Shown: positions 40,301-50,214 of the stretch, in pieces
How the letters are laid out: the number at the start of each line of letters is the position of its first letter
Position numbering within the stretch: the first letter of the stretch is position 1
From: Eutreptiella sp. 'Long Island Sound 2002'
Lineage: Eukaryota > Euglenozoa > Euglenophyceae > Eutreptiales > Eutreptiaceae
Direction: 5' to 3'
Length of the DNA: 64,000 bases
NCBI GenBank assembly: GCA_964036045.1
Contig: OZ038378.1
Span: forward strand, 37,449,228 to 37,513,227
Notes under the pieces: generated by a model
Told to the model about the DNA's origin: nothing
Seen by the model: the letters and a program-made list of their open reading frames with translations, nothing else
Databases searched by the model: none
Made by a program: the position numbers and the translations under genes

Positions 40301-41406
40301 TCTCAGATGCTTACTCAAAGTGGGCCGCCCACGTGATGGTCTGGGACCCCTCCCTCCTTCCCCCCCCCCCGATAGGGTGCATATCCAGGGGCCCCCTCCC
40401 AGTCATACACAAATTGACTACAACCTCAATCAAGCATCTCCTCCCTCGCCACAAACACGAAAACATCCACGCACCGTCCAGCTTCCATTTTTACAATCAC
40501 ACTTCGTGGTTCAAAGGCCTCCCTTTCAAATGGTCCTCCGGAAATTTCAACATGGCGCCATTTGCTTTCCACGACGACTTGCGCCCTCGCCATTGCCACG
40601 CTTGCCCCGACCCGCACCCGATGGATGTTATCTCTTTCGTCTCACACTGCCCAACGTGCGAACACCTGGTCCAATCCTACATTCAATGCTGGCGCCCCCC
40701 CTTCACCACGGTGGTGTCCCAATGGTGGTCCGCGACCACACACGTGGGGGAGAGACGCAATTTCGTCCGGGGGCTTGTTCCCATGACGCTGTACACCAAA
40801 CTCACAACCCCCCCCTCCGGCCGAAGAAAACCAGCACACTGTCACGACTTAAAACTCGCCCTGAAGGATCGTGTTCCCCTGCTCCTCAGCGCCCTATACC
40901 GCACGCTGGAATGGCTAAAAGACCACCCCCCCCCAGCCCCGCTCACCCCCCCTACGGGCCCCAACTCATGGGGACGCCCCTGGTCGCCCTACAGCACGTC
41001 GCACACCGCCCAACAACGCCCCCCCCCCGCCTACCACCCTCCCCCCCCCCTCCCGGACAAAGTTGCACACAAGCCCCCAAAACGCCCCCGCCCCCCATCT
41101 CCTGCGGCACACACCAAAACTCGAAAACACGGCCGCCAGCCCCCAAGGCCCGTCCGGCCTCTATCACTGAAACGCGGTACCGCAAGTCAACCCCAGCCAG
41201 AGCCTCCGCCCCCCAAACGGCCGCTCACAATCAGGGACATGTTCAACCTCCCCCCCCCCCCTAGACCAGCACCCCCCCTCGCCGCCTCCGCCCCCATTTC
41301 CGCCCCTTCTCCTCGCATAACAAGGTACTTCGCACCAGCCCCCCCCTCCCCCGCGAGTACAAACTCACAATCGTCCTCACACTCGTCCAACGTGTCATCT
41401 CTTTGA
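37111..41406 (+). CDS. LINE ORF2: reverse transcriptase-RNase H-zinc finger
   Basis: The open frame is 1431 codons from ATG 37111. The first 90 residues are Arg/Pro-rich and lie opposite ORF1, so real translation may begin later or by -1 frameshift. Reverse transcriptase spans about 340-640: NYRPIALLNSVYKI, GVRQGCPMSPILF and the catalytic FVDD at 526-529. RNase H follows: YLDGSAG (Asp 944), a Glu in SEGSEFW, GDN, and GNEISDAYSKW. A zinc cluster CHAC...SHCPTC starts at 1162, as in I/Jockey-type LINEs. The last 250 residues are Pro-rich, with ITRYF at about 1403-1407 and TIRDMF before it. It copies its RNA onto nicked DNA. Confidence 0.92.
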   Translation: MERGTGGRRRRYANAGTKPHRRDVRDQRPAACSTRRRGDHPPTPRPRCPHPRLGYSNRPPPPRWFLLRPRRILRKPFTEAPTTKRKVFRKLTERERSKHHDSLAPLARWCESTLPRFESLSSADIELFTDVVLEEVATSYHSITTPSRPTSSALVKKIKESLQTLPPPSHPNYPASMDTLNKLVKEWETKVNKAATTKIHRCLVRKTRIKRTINEALNPVERGEITLKRPGTTQLVSTPKEVGSIFSSTLLTLGGSLEYAPPNTLVDRLLAHSPACPEPTKHGLLPDITWESLRNTLKRSKPNKAGGRDFTNNYTLHVSPPPIQQFIWKVCNYYLHRPLPEKWLEANIILLFKKGDVMNPVNYRPIALLNSVYKIIATHANRELLAAAIEHSIIHPTQFGGLPNRRCQDHIFNLLSTFRESVGSYSLYIDFNKAFNSVPHTTLFTVLSRLNFPTPLVNLIQSLYRAPRDFPVVSGQTHSSHLQTRGVRQGCPMSPILFCLYLNVLLFALPSHVTAPPSPHESGHAFVDDLLYRSENGDRIQQVLNFFDTVAREWGLDLNLSKTEIHAMGTAPPRTFTSPSGTPLSTTNQKTGQPHNCYKYLGVYIFTANHEAQTLALAKSEIRSFFTTLQPLQLTLSEYILLVNVQLIPILSYRLMAHPLALNELGALQAMIWQNVAHDPSPDRANRISRLVSPKARYTPRHQGGLGLRHFTFSICMALVNTAIRYLNGDGPASTNESFSKAMLSTTRNPIQDTIMDACHAIGFRYHSTGLWASCPPSLFLPKEKVQVRFLATKPAPQYSKFGNRLKRTPQDLGFHLGTVTEVHSESATLQFSDGTTHTIKNPGLRRNEKEYTFQNPAISVPTQLAGRHELLTPPLLHPQEYILNPPPGPYGGVQLDSSLHGELYRLPDEPHSLDPDDLEEWGCEAALALLLASSPGTTWVYLDGSAGALGYGSAATLFFPNGSRWVLCQTSPYQSSEGSEFWAAIMFLRWALASHPHLTFAVLGDNLHVITVLSPNTPPGLPSRSPAGTWESSLQSIQASLRPGMIQGWGWIKGHAGFVGNEISDAYSKWAAHVMVWDPSLLPPPPIGCISRGPLPVIHKLTTTSIKHLLPRHKHENIHAPSSFHFYNHTSWFKGLPFKWSSGNFNMAPFAFHDDLRPRHCHACPDPHPMDVISFVSHCPTCEHLVQSYIQCWRPPFTTVVSQWWSATTHVGERRNFVRGLVPMTLYTKLTTPPSGRRKPAHCHDLKLALKDRVPLLLSALYRTLEWLKDHPPPAPLTPPTGPNSWGRPWSPYSTSHTAQQRPPPAYHPPPPLPDKVAHKPPKRPRPPSPAAHTKTRKHGRQPPRPVRPLSLKRGTASQPQPEPPPPKRPLTIRDMFNLPPPPRPAPPLAASAPISAPSPRITRYFAPAPPSPASTNSQSSSHSSNVSSL

Positions 41407-41797
41407 AAAAGCCACACTTACACATTTTCTCACGCCGACCCTCGACAGCCCTAGCGGCGCGATCAATCAGTACTACCACACTGGCACTCACCAGTCACTT
41501 CTGCAAATGAATCCCTCCCCCAAGCCACCCCCCGTGCTCAAGCCGTCATGCTCTAACCCCCAATCCGCAACCACACCGCCTTCGGGTATCAAGCGGAGAC
41601 CCCGGCCTGCGGTTGTCTATAACGGGGCTGCCAAGTCTCTTTGAGATGAAGCAGACGAGGACAGCAACGTGCAGCGGTACTCAGCCCGCGATTGAACTTG
41701 ATTTCGGGCTCCCGCCCCTCCCCAAAAAAGCTTGGCGCGCAAGAGCCTTTCTCCCCGGCCTGGCCAGCCACAAAAGGCGCCGTTCAGTGCAAAAAAA
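41407..41797 (+). other. LINE 3' untranslated region
   Basis: About 390 bp from the ORF2 stop to the terminal A run (41791-41797). No other feature seen. Confidence 0.7.
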
Positions 41798-41813
41798 GCC
41801 ATACATGAATAAT

Positions 41814-42273
41814 CACATCCCATATGCTTATAATGTGATCTAATCAGGGTTTATGCTACTTTAGAAGGTTCTAATGTATTAGAAGCTATTTTGAAGCTAT
41901 TTTGAAGACTCAGATAGCCTGTCGCGACTGTCGCCGTCTTTTGCCGCCAACAGCAATTTATGTAATGTTGACAAGGCCTGTGATAAGATAGACTACTCAG
42001 AAAGTTGCTAAAATATAAGTTTTATTGCCTTTTTAATGAGAATTTATTGTTATATCAATTTTCTTGTTATTTAGGCATGTGAACCCGTATTACTGGACCA
42101 GCCAGTTGGTCCAGCTGAATGTTCGTTCACGACTCCGTCTTCTTGATGTTGCCTGTGTCCTGTACTTGCCAACAAGATCAATTGTAATGGAGAACATTGG
42201 AAACAATTTGATTTTTAAGTGAAAGACAAAGAAAATGGGTTTTCTATATGCACCCAAGCACAAGCATATGACA
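41814..42273 (+). repeat. 3' LTR of element C, right piece
   Basis: It continues the LTR from CACATCCCATATG to CATATGACA. It has about 25 bp (near 42180-42205) absent from the 5' LTR. The following TAAAA (42274-42278) is the likely right copy of the C target duplication. Confidence 0.85.
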
Positions 42274-42938
42274 TAAAATTATGCATGCAGATTTTTTCTC
42301 CACATTCTGTCAGCTCTCAGGAACTGAGGAGTATAGATCCCCTGTGTATCGTAAGAAGAGTACTGGTAGGGCTGAGCGGGCAGTACAGGTAGTTGTTGAC
42401 ACCTTACGCAAGTTGTTACAGCAGGCAGGCAGAAATCGTAAGTGGACTGATTTATTGCCTCTGGCACTTTCGTGTGCTAACGATATGCCTGGGGCTGTAT
42501 CAGACTTCAGTCCACATAGACTTGTTTTCGGTAGGGATCCCATTGGGTTTTGGGGATCACCCCCAAATGGCACCTGATTACGGGTCAGAGGATGCGTACC
42601 AATTTTTTCAACGTGTGCCTAGGGAAAGAGAATATGTGAGTGCCAAGCTCACAAAAATACATGATGAATTCAGTGCCAAATACCTGACTGAACACCCGCC
42701 TCTCAATTTTGAACCTGGTGATCGTGTTTGGTTGAAAACCACTCGTAAACCGGGGGAGAGTAAATTGGATCGTCTTTGAGTTGGTCCTGACGAAATTTTG
42801 GAGAGGCTAAGTGCAGGTAGGTAGAGAATTGCTGGTCCGTATGGTGAACAACAGGTTGAGTCATTGCGGCTCAAACCATACAATCCCCCCTTGACACACT
42901 GAGCTCCACCCCTACACTTTTACACTGACAAGGAGACG
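42274..42938 (+). pseudogene. Element D integrase, 3' part and GPY/F-like domain
   Basis: Translation resumes K-I-M-H-A-D-F-F-S-T-F-C, continuing the fragment at 1-252. The catalytic Glu lies in STGRAERAVQ (Glu codon 42374-42376). Then LPLALSCANDMPG and LVFGRDPIGF follow. A frameshift near 42545 moves reading to another frame, which gives NFEPGDRVWLKTTRKPG. After a TGA at 42777 comes VGPDEILERLSAG, the GPY/F-like C-terminal domain of gypsy integrases. The gene is broken by these changes. Confidence 0.75.
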
Positions 42939-43289
42939 TTGGTGGATGATGAGAAATTGATCGTCGAAAAAATTTTAAAACATGCAGTTCAAGAAAACAG
43001 AGGTAAGGACAAGGCACGCCGCCCCAACATTGTTAAATGGTTTGTAAAATACAAGGGGTACGACAAACCTGTGTTGAGGGAGGCATGTGAATTCATGCAT
43101 GACATAAATGAGGAATGGCTGCGCTACAACATCAAACACAAGATTGATGTGGGGTTACAGGACATACGACAAGTGTTGTCATCAGTACATCCAAAATTTT
43201 TACAATGGCGCACAGATTTCGGGGGACAGGTGCATATGCGTGATCACCAATGTGTTTCCTCCTTATGTCGTGTATATTACCGCCTTTGA
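42939..43289 (+). pseudogene. Element D chromodomain
   Basis: DEKLIVEKILKH opens a chromodomain, followed by VKWFVKYKGYD, then EFMHDINEEWLRY and IDVGLQDIR. Element E carries the same unusual tail (FMHDINEDWLAY ... IDVGIPDVR). The aromatic cage is only partly kept: the usual WEP motif is replaced. The D element continues beyond, but its 3' end is not visible before E begins. Confidence 0.7.
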
Positions 43290-45138
43290 TGCTCTAATTG
43301 CTCTCCCCTTTTCGTACAGGTCTTACAGAGTTCAGGAAGTCCTTACAGAATTCAGAAGTTGGTTACACATCCTTTTATTTCAATACTTCAGACTGGTATG
43401 TCTGACTGCAGGGCGTGGTGATGACAGTTTTGCATTGGCTTGGCGAATGGCACGCTGTCTCATCGGTGTCTTCGCCATGGCCCTTGCGACGTCGCCAGCC
43501 CCCCCCCCCTTTTTTTTTCTGAGGTTCTGTCACAGGACAACAGTCTTTTCCTTCCCCTCTCATGTAATATTCTGTATGAACTGTTAATCAGTTGTTTCTA
43601 TTTTTTATCCCACCGTTGGCACGTGGGCCCTTCCTTGGGAAGTGGGAGTTCAGAACTGCCAAATTTCATTGAATGTATTGCATGTCTTCTGTGTGTTGAC
43701 ACGAATCATGTTGACCTTGTATATAGCAGTATCAGCCAGTTTTCAGGTTCACTCTGCAGGTCATTGGTGAATTCGCCTACACCGTATAGTACGTAACCGA
43801 CGCCCCCTGTGAGATTTAGCTTCCCCTGGCACTGGAGCTGGTTTGTAGCTGATTCCCTTCTTCCAGCACCAGGCGTCAGTTTTTTTTGGTCAGAGAGCGC
43901 AACGCAACCCCCTGGTCCGTGGCCCAAATGTTGCAGACAGTGCGCCCTCTGAGGATGCAGCATGTGTTTACCAGACATCAAGCCCCCTTTGCCCTAGGCA
44001 TAAGAGGTACTGGCCTGAGTGGCCCCGTGACAAGTAATAGGATTACATTCCCCTTCGCCGATGCTTTGGTGGTTTCTTTCGGACGTCGTTTCTTTTTTTG
44101 TGTGTGGTTATGAGATAAAACAATCATCGGTGTTGAACGATCAAGGGTTCGATTTATGCCCCCCCCAACTAAAAGCATTGAGTCAGGCATACATTATGCT
44201 GTGTCCAACTTTGTAGTCACAGTGGTGCGGTGACATGTTTCTTTCTTGTGCAGACGTCGAGTGATCCAGAGAACAGAGATGATCGGAGTCCAGAGAACAG
44301 AGCTGATCGAAATCCAGAGACCAGGATTAACCAGAATTCACAGGCTAGAGATCATCAGCATCAGGGTCCAGCGTACAGGGATGATTATGGTTGGTCAGTG
44401 GTTTATATATGCATGTCCATAGTGATGTTTCAATTTTTTTTTTGCTTCTGTCAGACATCTGTTGCTTGCTTCGCAGGTGTACAGATGTCTTGTGAGCAGA
44501 GTGTAATGAAACAGTGATACACACCCCAACGTGAGTCAGAGAGTGCGCGCACAGCAGAGATCGCGCGCACATTATGGATGATCATTTGCACGTTGTTGAT
44601 TGTCTAGAATTAAACTCAGATCACGCTTTATTTATAAGATTGAACGCTCTGTGACTTGCAAAAGACGCTGCGAAGTAGGACAGAACTAACTGTGCATAAT
44701 GTTGTGAGTTTTCTGTACTACACTGCAGGGTCTTGCATTTTTAATGATGATTTGGACTCAATCTTGTATGTGCCATTGCTGATTGTGTATTCCGTGCGAT
44801 CCGGAGTGGTTAGCCCAAAACTCTGCAATTTCGGAAATCTCAAACTAAGATTGAGGTTACACCAATCTCAAAACACTTTTCAACGACACGATAGATCTAA
44901 CACTATTACCACCGCCAGAAAGAGTTGTTGATCAGCCAGCCTGCATCACAACGCAAGCAGACAGACACGAACACACACGCAGGCATCCGGGGATCGTCCA
45001 TTCAAGCAATGCATTCGAATTTGTCCTGTCAAACTGGAAGAATTGCAAATTTCTGATTTTCCTGCTGCTATGCGCAAGGGTCACTGCATTCTGTCTGCTG
45101 CTGTGTGTGACAATCGCGTGGTTTCCCAAGCTATTACA
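43290..45138 (-). repeat. 3' LTR of element E (minus strand) with D flank
   Basis: On the minus strand an LTR starts at 45138 with TGTAATAGC, right after a polypurine tract. Its other end lies somewhere between 43290 and 45138 and cannot be fixed without the second LTR, which is outside the window; the remainder is the 3' tail of D. No gene is seen. It contains a C9/T10 run near 43501 and the 24-bp repeats at 44262. Confidence 0.5.
44262..44352 (+). repeat. 24-bp degenerate tandem repeat
   Basis: About four copies of a unit like GATCGGAGTCCAGAGAACAG with 24-bp spacing. In one plus-strand frame it reads DPENRDDRSPENRADRNPET, an 8-residue repeat. A host protein cannot be inferred. Confidence 0.6.
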
Positions 45139-45149
45139 CCCCCCTTCCT
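45139..45149 (-). other. Polypurine tract of element E
   Basis: On the minus strand AGGAAGGGGGG is followed by TGTAATAGC. The plus strand reads CTATTACACCCCCCTTCCT. It matches the C junction almost exactly. Confidence 0.7.
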
Positions 45150-45399
45150 AACCTCTCAAGTATTGACTTACGGGCTGGTAACTGCTATAGTTGGATGCCT
45201 GTGAGTCAGGCACTTAGAATCAAGAAGAGGTGGTGCATAGGTTGACACAATATGCCCACGTGACTCTGAGGTAGAGACCATGTCCCGTCGGCAGAATCAT
45301 GTGACAAAGAATAATGAGATTGCCAAGAAACTTGAGACTGGAACCGAAATTGGGAAAGGGTGAAATTGAGGCCACAGGGGTGAGATGTGACGTACGGGC

Positions 45400-46520
45400 C
45401 TCATCAGTGTATCCGGCACCCCGAAAAAATACGGGAGGATGTGCAGAAAATGTGAAAAAACTTTTGAAATTACTTTTGTTGGAAAATTGTTCCTGATCTC
45501 TGAAAATTTCTGTTTTGCGGTGACCGTTGGGTGGAAGGAGTCATCACACCACCTGAAGGTAGTATTACCACCGCATCCGGCACCCTGAAGTTAGAGGGAG
45601 GGGTTTCGGACACCATTGGCCATAATTTTTCGCTTAATTGGCAAAGAAATGGCATAACCGAACCTTAGTTCCGTGCCAAGGTGGTTTCTGCACACAAGAA
45701 TGCACGTTTGTGCTGCCCTCACTTTGCTTTATTAAACACCAGTGTCGCCAGTGAGTACAGCACCCTCAAATCAGGGGGGTACCAATCTGAATTGCCCAAA
45801 TTAGTAAAAATAGCAAACGTGCCATTTTTGGCACCAAATTGTGGTTAGCGCTCTGGAAACGTGAAATCTGTCAATGCGTACATTTTCTGAAACCTGTAGA
45901 GGCTTGTAGGTGTCAACTGACACAAAAACGATGTTACCAACGCGACAGGTGCCCTGAGAATTGGGGGGGGTAGTACCTTTTTTAGCCCGGCGGGATCTGT
46001 CATGCGAAAAACCCCATTTTCATCACCCTTTTTTGGGCGGAGGCTGCAGAAACCAGAATTCCAAAACTCTGCACTCGCAGTGTAAACTCGGATGCAACTG
46101 ACCTCGCCATTGCGTTCAGCACCCTCAATTAGGGTAGGGGGGGTACTACAGGTCCATTCTGGACACTTCTCTCAAAAAGACCATTGTTGGCTCCGAAAAT
46201 TGTGTAAGCCCGACAATATGTCACAATTTTCACCATCTGGATGCCCACTTCAGTCAACAGTCTTCTATGGCTCCAGGGGTGGCTCTCCAGAAACATTGCC
46301 ATTGCGTTTGGAAACCCCAAAAAAGGGGGAATCATATGAAAATTTTCTCATTAGTCAATTTGAAGGCAAAAAAACCAAATTTTTGGCCCGTAGGCGGGGG
46401 GGGGGGGGGGCGCAGAATTAAGGTGGAAACTGTCCCAATCACTGAAATTGAGATATCATAAGTTGATTCGGACACACCCATTACATTATAAAATAGGGGG
46501 GTGCTGCTATGTGCCCTACC
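45400..46520 (+). repeat. Degenerate ~160-200-bp tandem repeats
   Basis: A core like GGCACCCTGAA-TTAGGGGGGGTA recurs near 45418, 45579, 45754, 45949, 46118, 46302 and 46478. A second core (GCCATTTTTGGCACCAAATT type) recurs near 45621, 45822, 46011, 46182 and 46370. Spacing is 160-201 bp. Units are highly diverged. Confidence 0.5.
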
Positions 46521-47606
46521 TCGGAGGGGCCCAGTCCGAAATTTGGGGGGGGGGGGTCAGGGCTCTTTGGTACCCATGGCTGAAATTGTGAAGGACCAAA
46601 GTGCAGCGGCCTGCATGTAAGAAATTTGAACCACACAACACTCATAACTCAGGACGGATTGCTTACCGTGCGCGCCCGTGTTCTCGGTGTAGTAAGCGTA
46701 ATCTGTTCACACACCACAATCTGAATTTATGTTAACCCATGTCAGGGCCTGGTGTGGGCCTAAAAGTGGACACTAAACGCAAACAAATGTACACCCATAT
46801 CAAGCAGGGGAGAGGAGACACATGGTTTACCATTGAATGCTCTCTTAGGAACGAGAAGGGAAGGGAAGGCAGTGGTTGATCTGGATGGCGTTGAGTATGC
46901 TGGTGTCCTTGGTTATCTGATGCACTCCCTTAGGGCCCTCAATCCCTGCGGAGGGGCCTAGCCTTGTGGCGCAGCCCATGGCTAAGCCCTGCAACTCAAG
47001 CGGATGAGGTGGTCTGGGCCTGGGACATGCCGGTGCATACCTCATGCCATGCATCCCGTGGTTAGTGAGGGAGAAAAGAAGGGAAGGGTGATTCTGTGAT
47101 CTTTAAGCCTCATGACCCTCGTTGAACTGCTGACCATGTTGTTGTGACCTAAGCAAATACAAAGTGACAAAGAAACAACAACACAGTGGCAATGGGAGAA
47201 GGGAGCAGGGACGGAAGGCCCAAGGATGTCTGCAGGACCACAATCCAAAAGAGAGGTCTAGAAATATCATCTCAGAAACACACTTCTCCAATTATCCTAC
47301 CCTAGAGGACGTTCTTGCCTACATACCCTATATATCCCATGTACGCTACATACTGTCATAGTTGCGCTTCTTGCGCCATTTCCAGTTTTTTGGGTGTTGA
47401 TCCTTTTCAAGCTGTGGTTGGGCGCCCAGGACCAGCACTCTGTGTCATCGGCGGGTACCAGTTGTAGATACCCTGGACCAGAAAGAGCGGGTATGAACAG
47501 ACAATTGGCACCGTGTTGTGATGTTCACACTCTTCTGCATCCCAATTGCGACAGGCGTCTGGCCTACTACTTCCCGCCTGTGGAATGAGAGTATGTAGAC
47601 CGTTTG

Positions 47607-48098
47607 CTACGCGTGTCTCGGCCCAGGGCAATCCCTGAACTCCCTCGACATGTTGGTGGCCAAGTAGAAATCATATTCCAGGTCGGGACTTTGGTGATGT
47701 GGCCGGGGAGGAACATATACCACTGAGCCATCATCGAGATTCACTCGCTGAATGCCACCCTTAAGCTCCAAATGAAACTCATCTGGCTTATTCACTCGAT
47801 AGTCCCCACCTAGGAGCACTCTTGTCCGTGAGTACCCACGATGAGTGATGCTGCCGCGAGTGGACTTGTGGCCAAGGAGCCGCCAAACTGCGTGTGATAG
47901 GGTTGGCGTAAAGGACAGCATCCACGCTTTACGTACCGGCAAATGCCAATGCGAGGGATACTGTGCTAACCATAGCTCAGCATCCTCCCCACATCGAGTA
48001 GAGCACCACCATGGGCTGGGCTGCGATTTGTTGAATTGGAGCCTGGACCCGCGGATCCGTGCATGCCAATAATGTAAGAGCATCCTAGTGGGAGCCAA
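47607..48098 (-). CDS. Unknown 163-residue frame in the E 3' region
   Basis: The longest frame downstream of the E chromodomain. Its C-terminal half (GGDYRVNKPDEFHLELKGGI, then VNLDDGSVVYVPPRP) has protein-like composition. No domain, signal peptide or membrane segment is recognised. It could be a remnant of an extra gene or a chance frame. Confidence 0.2.
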   Translation of the reverse strand: MAPTRMLLHYWHARIRGSRLQFNKSQPSPWWCSTRCGEDAELWLAQYPSHWHLPVRKAWMLSFTPTLSHAVWRLLGHKSTRGSITHRGYSRTRVLLGGDYRVNKPDEFHLELKGGIQRVNLDDGSVVYVPPRPHHQSPDLEYDFYLATNMSREFRDCPGPRHA

Positions 48099-48756
48099 TC
48101 ATTTTGGACTGGACATGCATTGCTACTCGGACACAACAACCGAGAGGTAAGGAACTGCTGAGATGTCCCAGGACCCACAATCTCACCAGTAAGGTACAGG
48201 AGAAGTAATTTTGGATGTGACAAGACCACTTACTTCTTGAGAGGGTCTAGTCCTCCGATTTCTTCAATCCTCCAAGCGAAAGACATTACCGCAGGGTTAT
48301 GTACACCTCAGGACCCCAGAGGAATTACGTTGAGGGTCTAAGAGTAGAACCTCGTACTCACCTATGATGCAAGACCACAAAAGGAGGCTTCGGTTTAGAG
48401 GCACTAAGTAATGGCAAGTTGCGTGAAGGCCACACACAGAATTTTTCTGTGGTCCTAGCCGCGTCTTATCCCAGTTCAGACCACACACAAACCTTCGTCT
48501 CACGGTTCAGGCGCATTCTTCATCGGTCTCTTTCCCACATGGCAGCCATGCGTCTTTGGGGATGGCTACTGTGTGTCAGTCTCATGACCGCTCGCTTACC
48601 GTTGCCAGAGTAGTCCAAGGTGGGACTCTTGTATGAGGCCTGTGCAATTTGGCACAAGGTTCTCAAGTCTCTGTCCTCCTGGAGCCAGATCTGGTCCCTT
48701 CCAGACCTAGTAACACTCCCAAACAACTCAATCTCCAGCAGCTCCTCTATCAGATT

Positions 48757-49020
48757 TCACTTGGGAGTGTATATCATGCGGACGTCTGGAATACCCACAT
48801 CTATGAGTTGCTTGGCAGTGTATGCCAACCAGTCCTCATTGATGTCATGCATGAAAAAACTGGCAGGTTGCCATTCAGGGTGTGGATAGCCTTTGTATTT
48901 CACAAGCCACTTCTTTTTTTCCGAGAGGCGGCTCGCTTCAGCTTGTGATCCAAACCCGTTTCCACCACATACTTATCCGTCTCTACCAAGAATTCTTGGT
49001 TGATGTAATAGTGCATCTCG
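48757..49020 (-). pseudogene. Element E chromodomain
   Basis: Reading from about 49019 to the TGA at 48759-48757, the minus strand gives HYYINQEFLVETDKYVVE, then a basic RAASRKK stretch, then KWLVKYKGYPHPEWQPASFF and MHDINEDWLAY. A run of seven A (plus-strand T run at 48914-48920) is one base short of an open frame, so the domain is frameshifted. The WxPASFF part is more complete than in D. Confidence 0.7.
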
Positions 49021-49061
49021 GCTGCATTCTCTCTGTCTCCTGGTGCCACATGTGGGAGTAT

Positions 49062-50214
49062 TTACAATTTCAACCTCATCCCGTCGAGGTTTATTTCACC
49101 GTTGTCGGTTGCAACCGTGTATTGGTTCTTTCGGATGCGGGCTATTATTTCACCTAGGCCCGTTGAAACTCGCTGCAACTTCAAGTTTTTGTCTTCAGTA
49201 GGTACCTTATACCATACCTTGACACCCGGCTGGTAAACATGTGTAGTATGCTTTTTGAAAAATTGCTTGGCCATCTAATCATGCTTAGCCTGCAGTTTTT
49301 CTTATACAATCTTTTGGTCTGCTATCAATTGTTTAAAACATTCAACAACATCCACTGACCAATGACCAAGGATGAGGGGCGGGCAATCGCCGAACGCCAT
49401 GGGGTTCCTCCCAAAGATCAGGTATTGTGTGGAGTAGCCCGACACAACTCCTGGTATGTCATTGCTCCTGGAAACAGCCAGGGGCACCACCTTTACCCTA
49501 TTCTTTTTCTTTGTATGCATTAAACGTTTGCGCAGAGCGATAACTGTCTGAACTGATTGGTCAGCTCTACCGTTTCATCTACGACAGTAGCTCGGGCTAT
49601 TCTTTACATCGACGCTAGCCTGACTACAAAGCGTGCTAAAACCTGTAGCATTGATCAGGTGATCATGGTGGGGTAAAATGATTTGATGTAATCCTGCAAA
49701 CTGGACTACTCTTTCGACGAATATTTCCGACAAATCTATGGAAGTCAGAGTGTGTGGGCATGTAACTGCAATGACATACCCTGTTGACCTGCATACCGCA
49801 ATTAGCACATATTCATACTCTGTATTTTTTCCTGTACAAGGGTCAGACGTGATGTCACAGCAATCTATACACACACTACCGAAAGGGTACTTTGAAATAG
49901 GGTATGGTTGGTTGGATTCCACTTGTGTTTCTCGCCTACGCTTAGCGGCTTGGCATACCAGACATCCCTCTGCCACAACTGATACCACGTCGCTCGGCTG
50001 TCTCTTGGGAACAGTGAACGTAAACCGTCTATCCACCATTTCCACTGGTGTGTCTACAACAGGGTGTGCAAAAGCATGGGTGGCCTTACAGACGTTAGCC
50101 ATGAGACTCAAAGGGACACGAACTTTGACTTGAACTCTAACATTACCCTGAGGCACTCCATACTCAATGCCCTTGATATCAAGCAGCCATTACTTAACCA
50201 GGTGGCCCCGATGG
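49062..50214 (-). pseudogene. Element E integrase
   Basis: A D-like integrase on the minus strand. The zinc region has H-x3-H (HAFAH) and CLVC about 35 residues later. The core has YPISKYPFGSVCIDCCDI with the first Asp, then CRSTGYVIAV and FVERVVQFAGL. The second Asp position seems altered (PHHD where D has FSDVD). The frame breaks at about 49575, and later pieces (LIFGRNPMAFGD; VYQPGVKVWYKV; LQRVSTGLGEIIARI) continue through 49062 in other frames. It is cut at 50214 by element F. Confidence 0.75.

Larger units (their letters stand above)
34910..41797 (+). mobile_element. LINE-like non-LTR retrotransposon
   Basis: About 6.9 kb with two overlapping long frames, a 3' run of seven A, and a 16-17-bp target duplication (34893-34909 and 41797-41813). 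It splits the 3' LTR of C, which joins perfectly without it. Both frames are open, so the copy is young or only slightly decayed. No apurinic-type endonuclease motifs are visible in either frame. Confidence 0.9.
251..42273 (+). mobile_element. Element C: non-coding LTR retrotransposon hosting B1, A and the LINE
   Basis: Two direct terminal repeats in the same orientation bracket 42 kb. After removing nested elements, C is about 6.75 kb: two LTRs of about 640-660 bp and 5.4 kb of internal DNA with no recognisable gag or pol. This fits a large retrotransposon derivative (LARD) that needs enzymes from another element. A polypurine tract precedes the 3' LTR. It sits inside the integrase gene of D, whose reading frame is continuous once C is removed. 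The target duplication is either TAAAA followed by a small 5' deletion, or ATAA. Confidence 0.8.
45150..48756 (-). other. Element E 3' untranslated region
   Basis: A 3.6-kb tail lies between the E chromodomain and its polypurine tract. It holds degenerate tandem repeats (45400-46520), a long G run near 46390, and one minus-strand frame of 163 codons (47607-48098). Nothing else is recognisable. Confidence 0.5.

Noticed and set aside
44120-44170. GGGTTCGATT near a C run, like a pol III B box of a SINE
   Set aside because: The B box is incomplete and no A box lies at a suitable distance.
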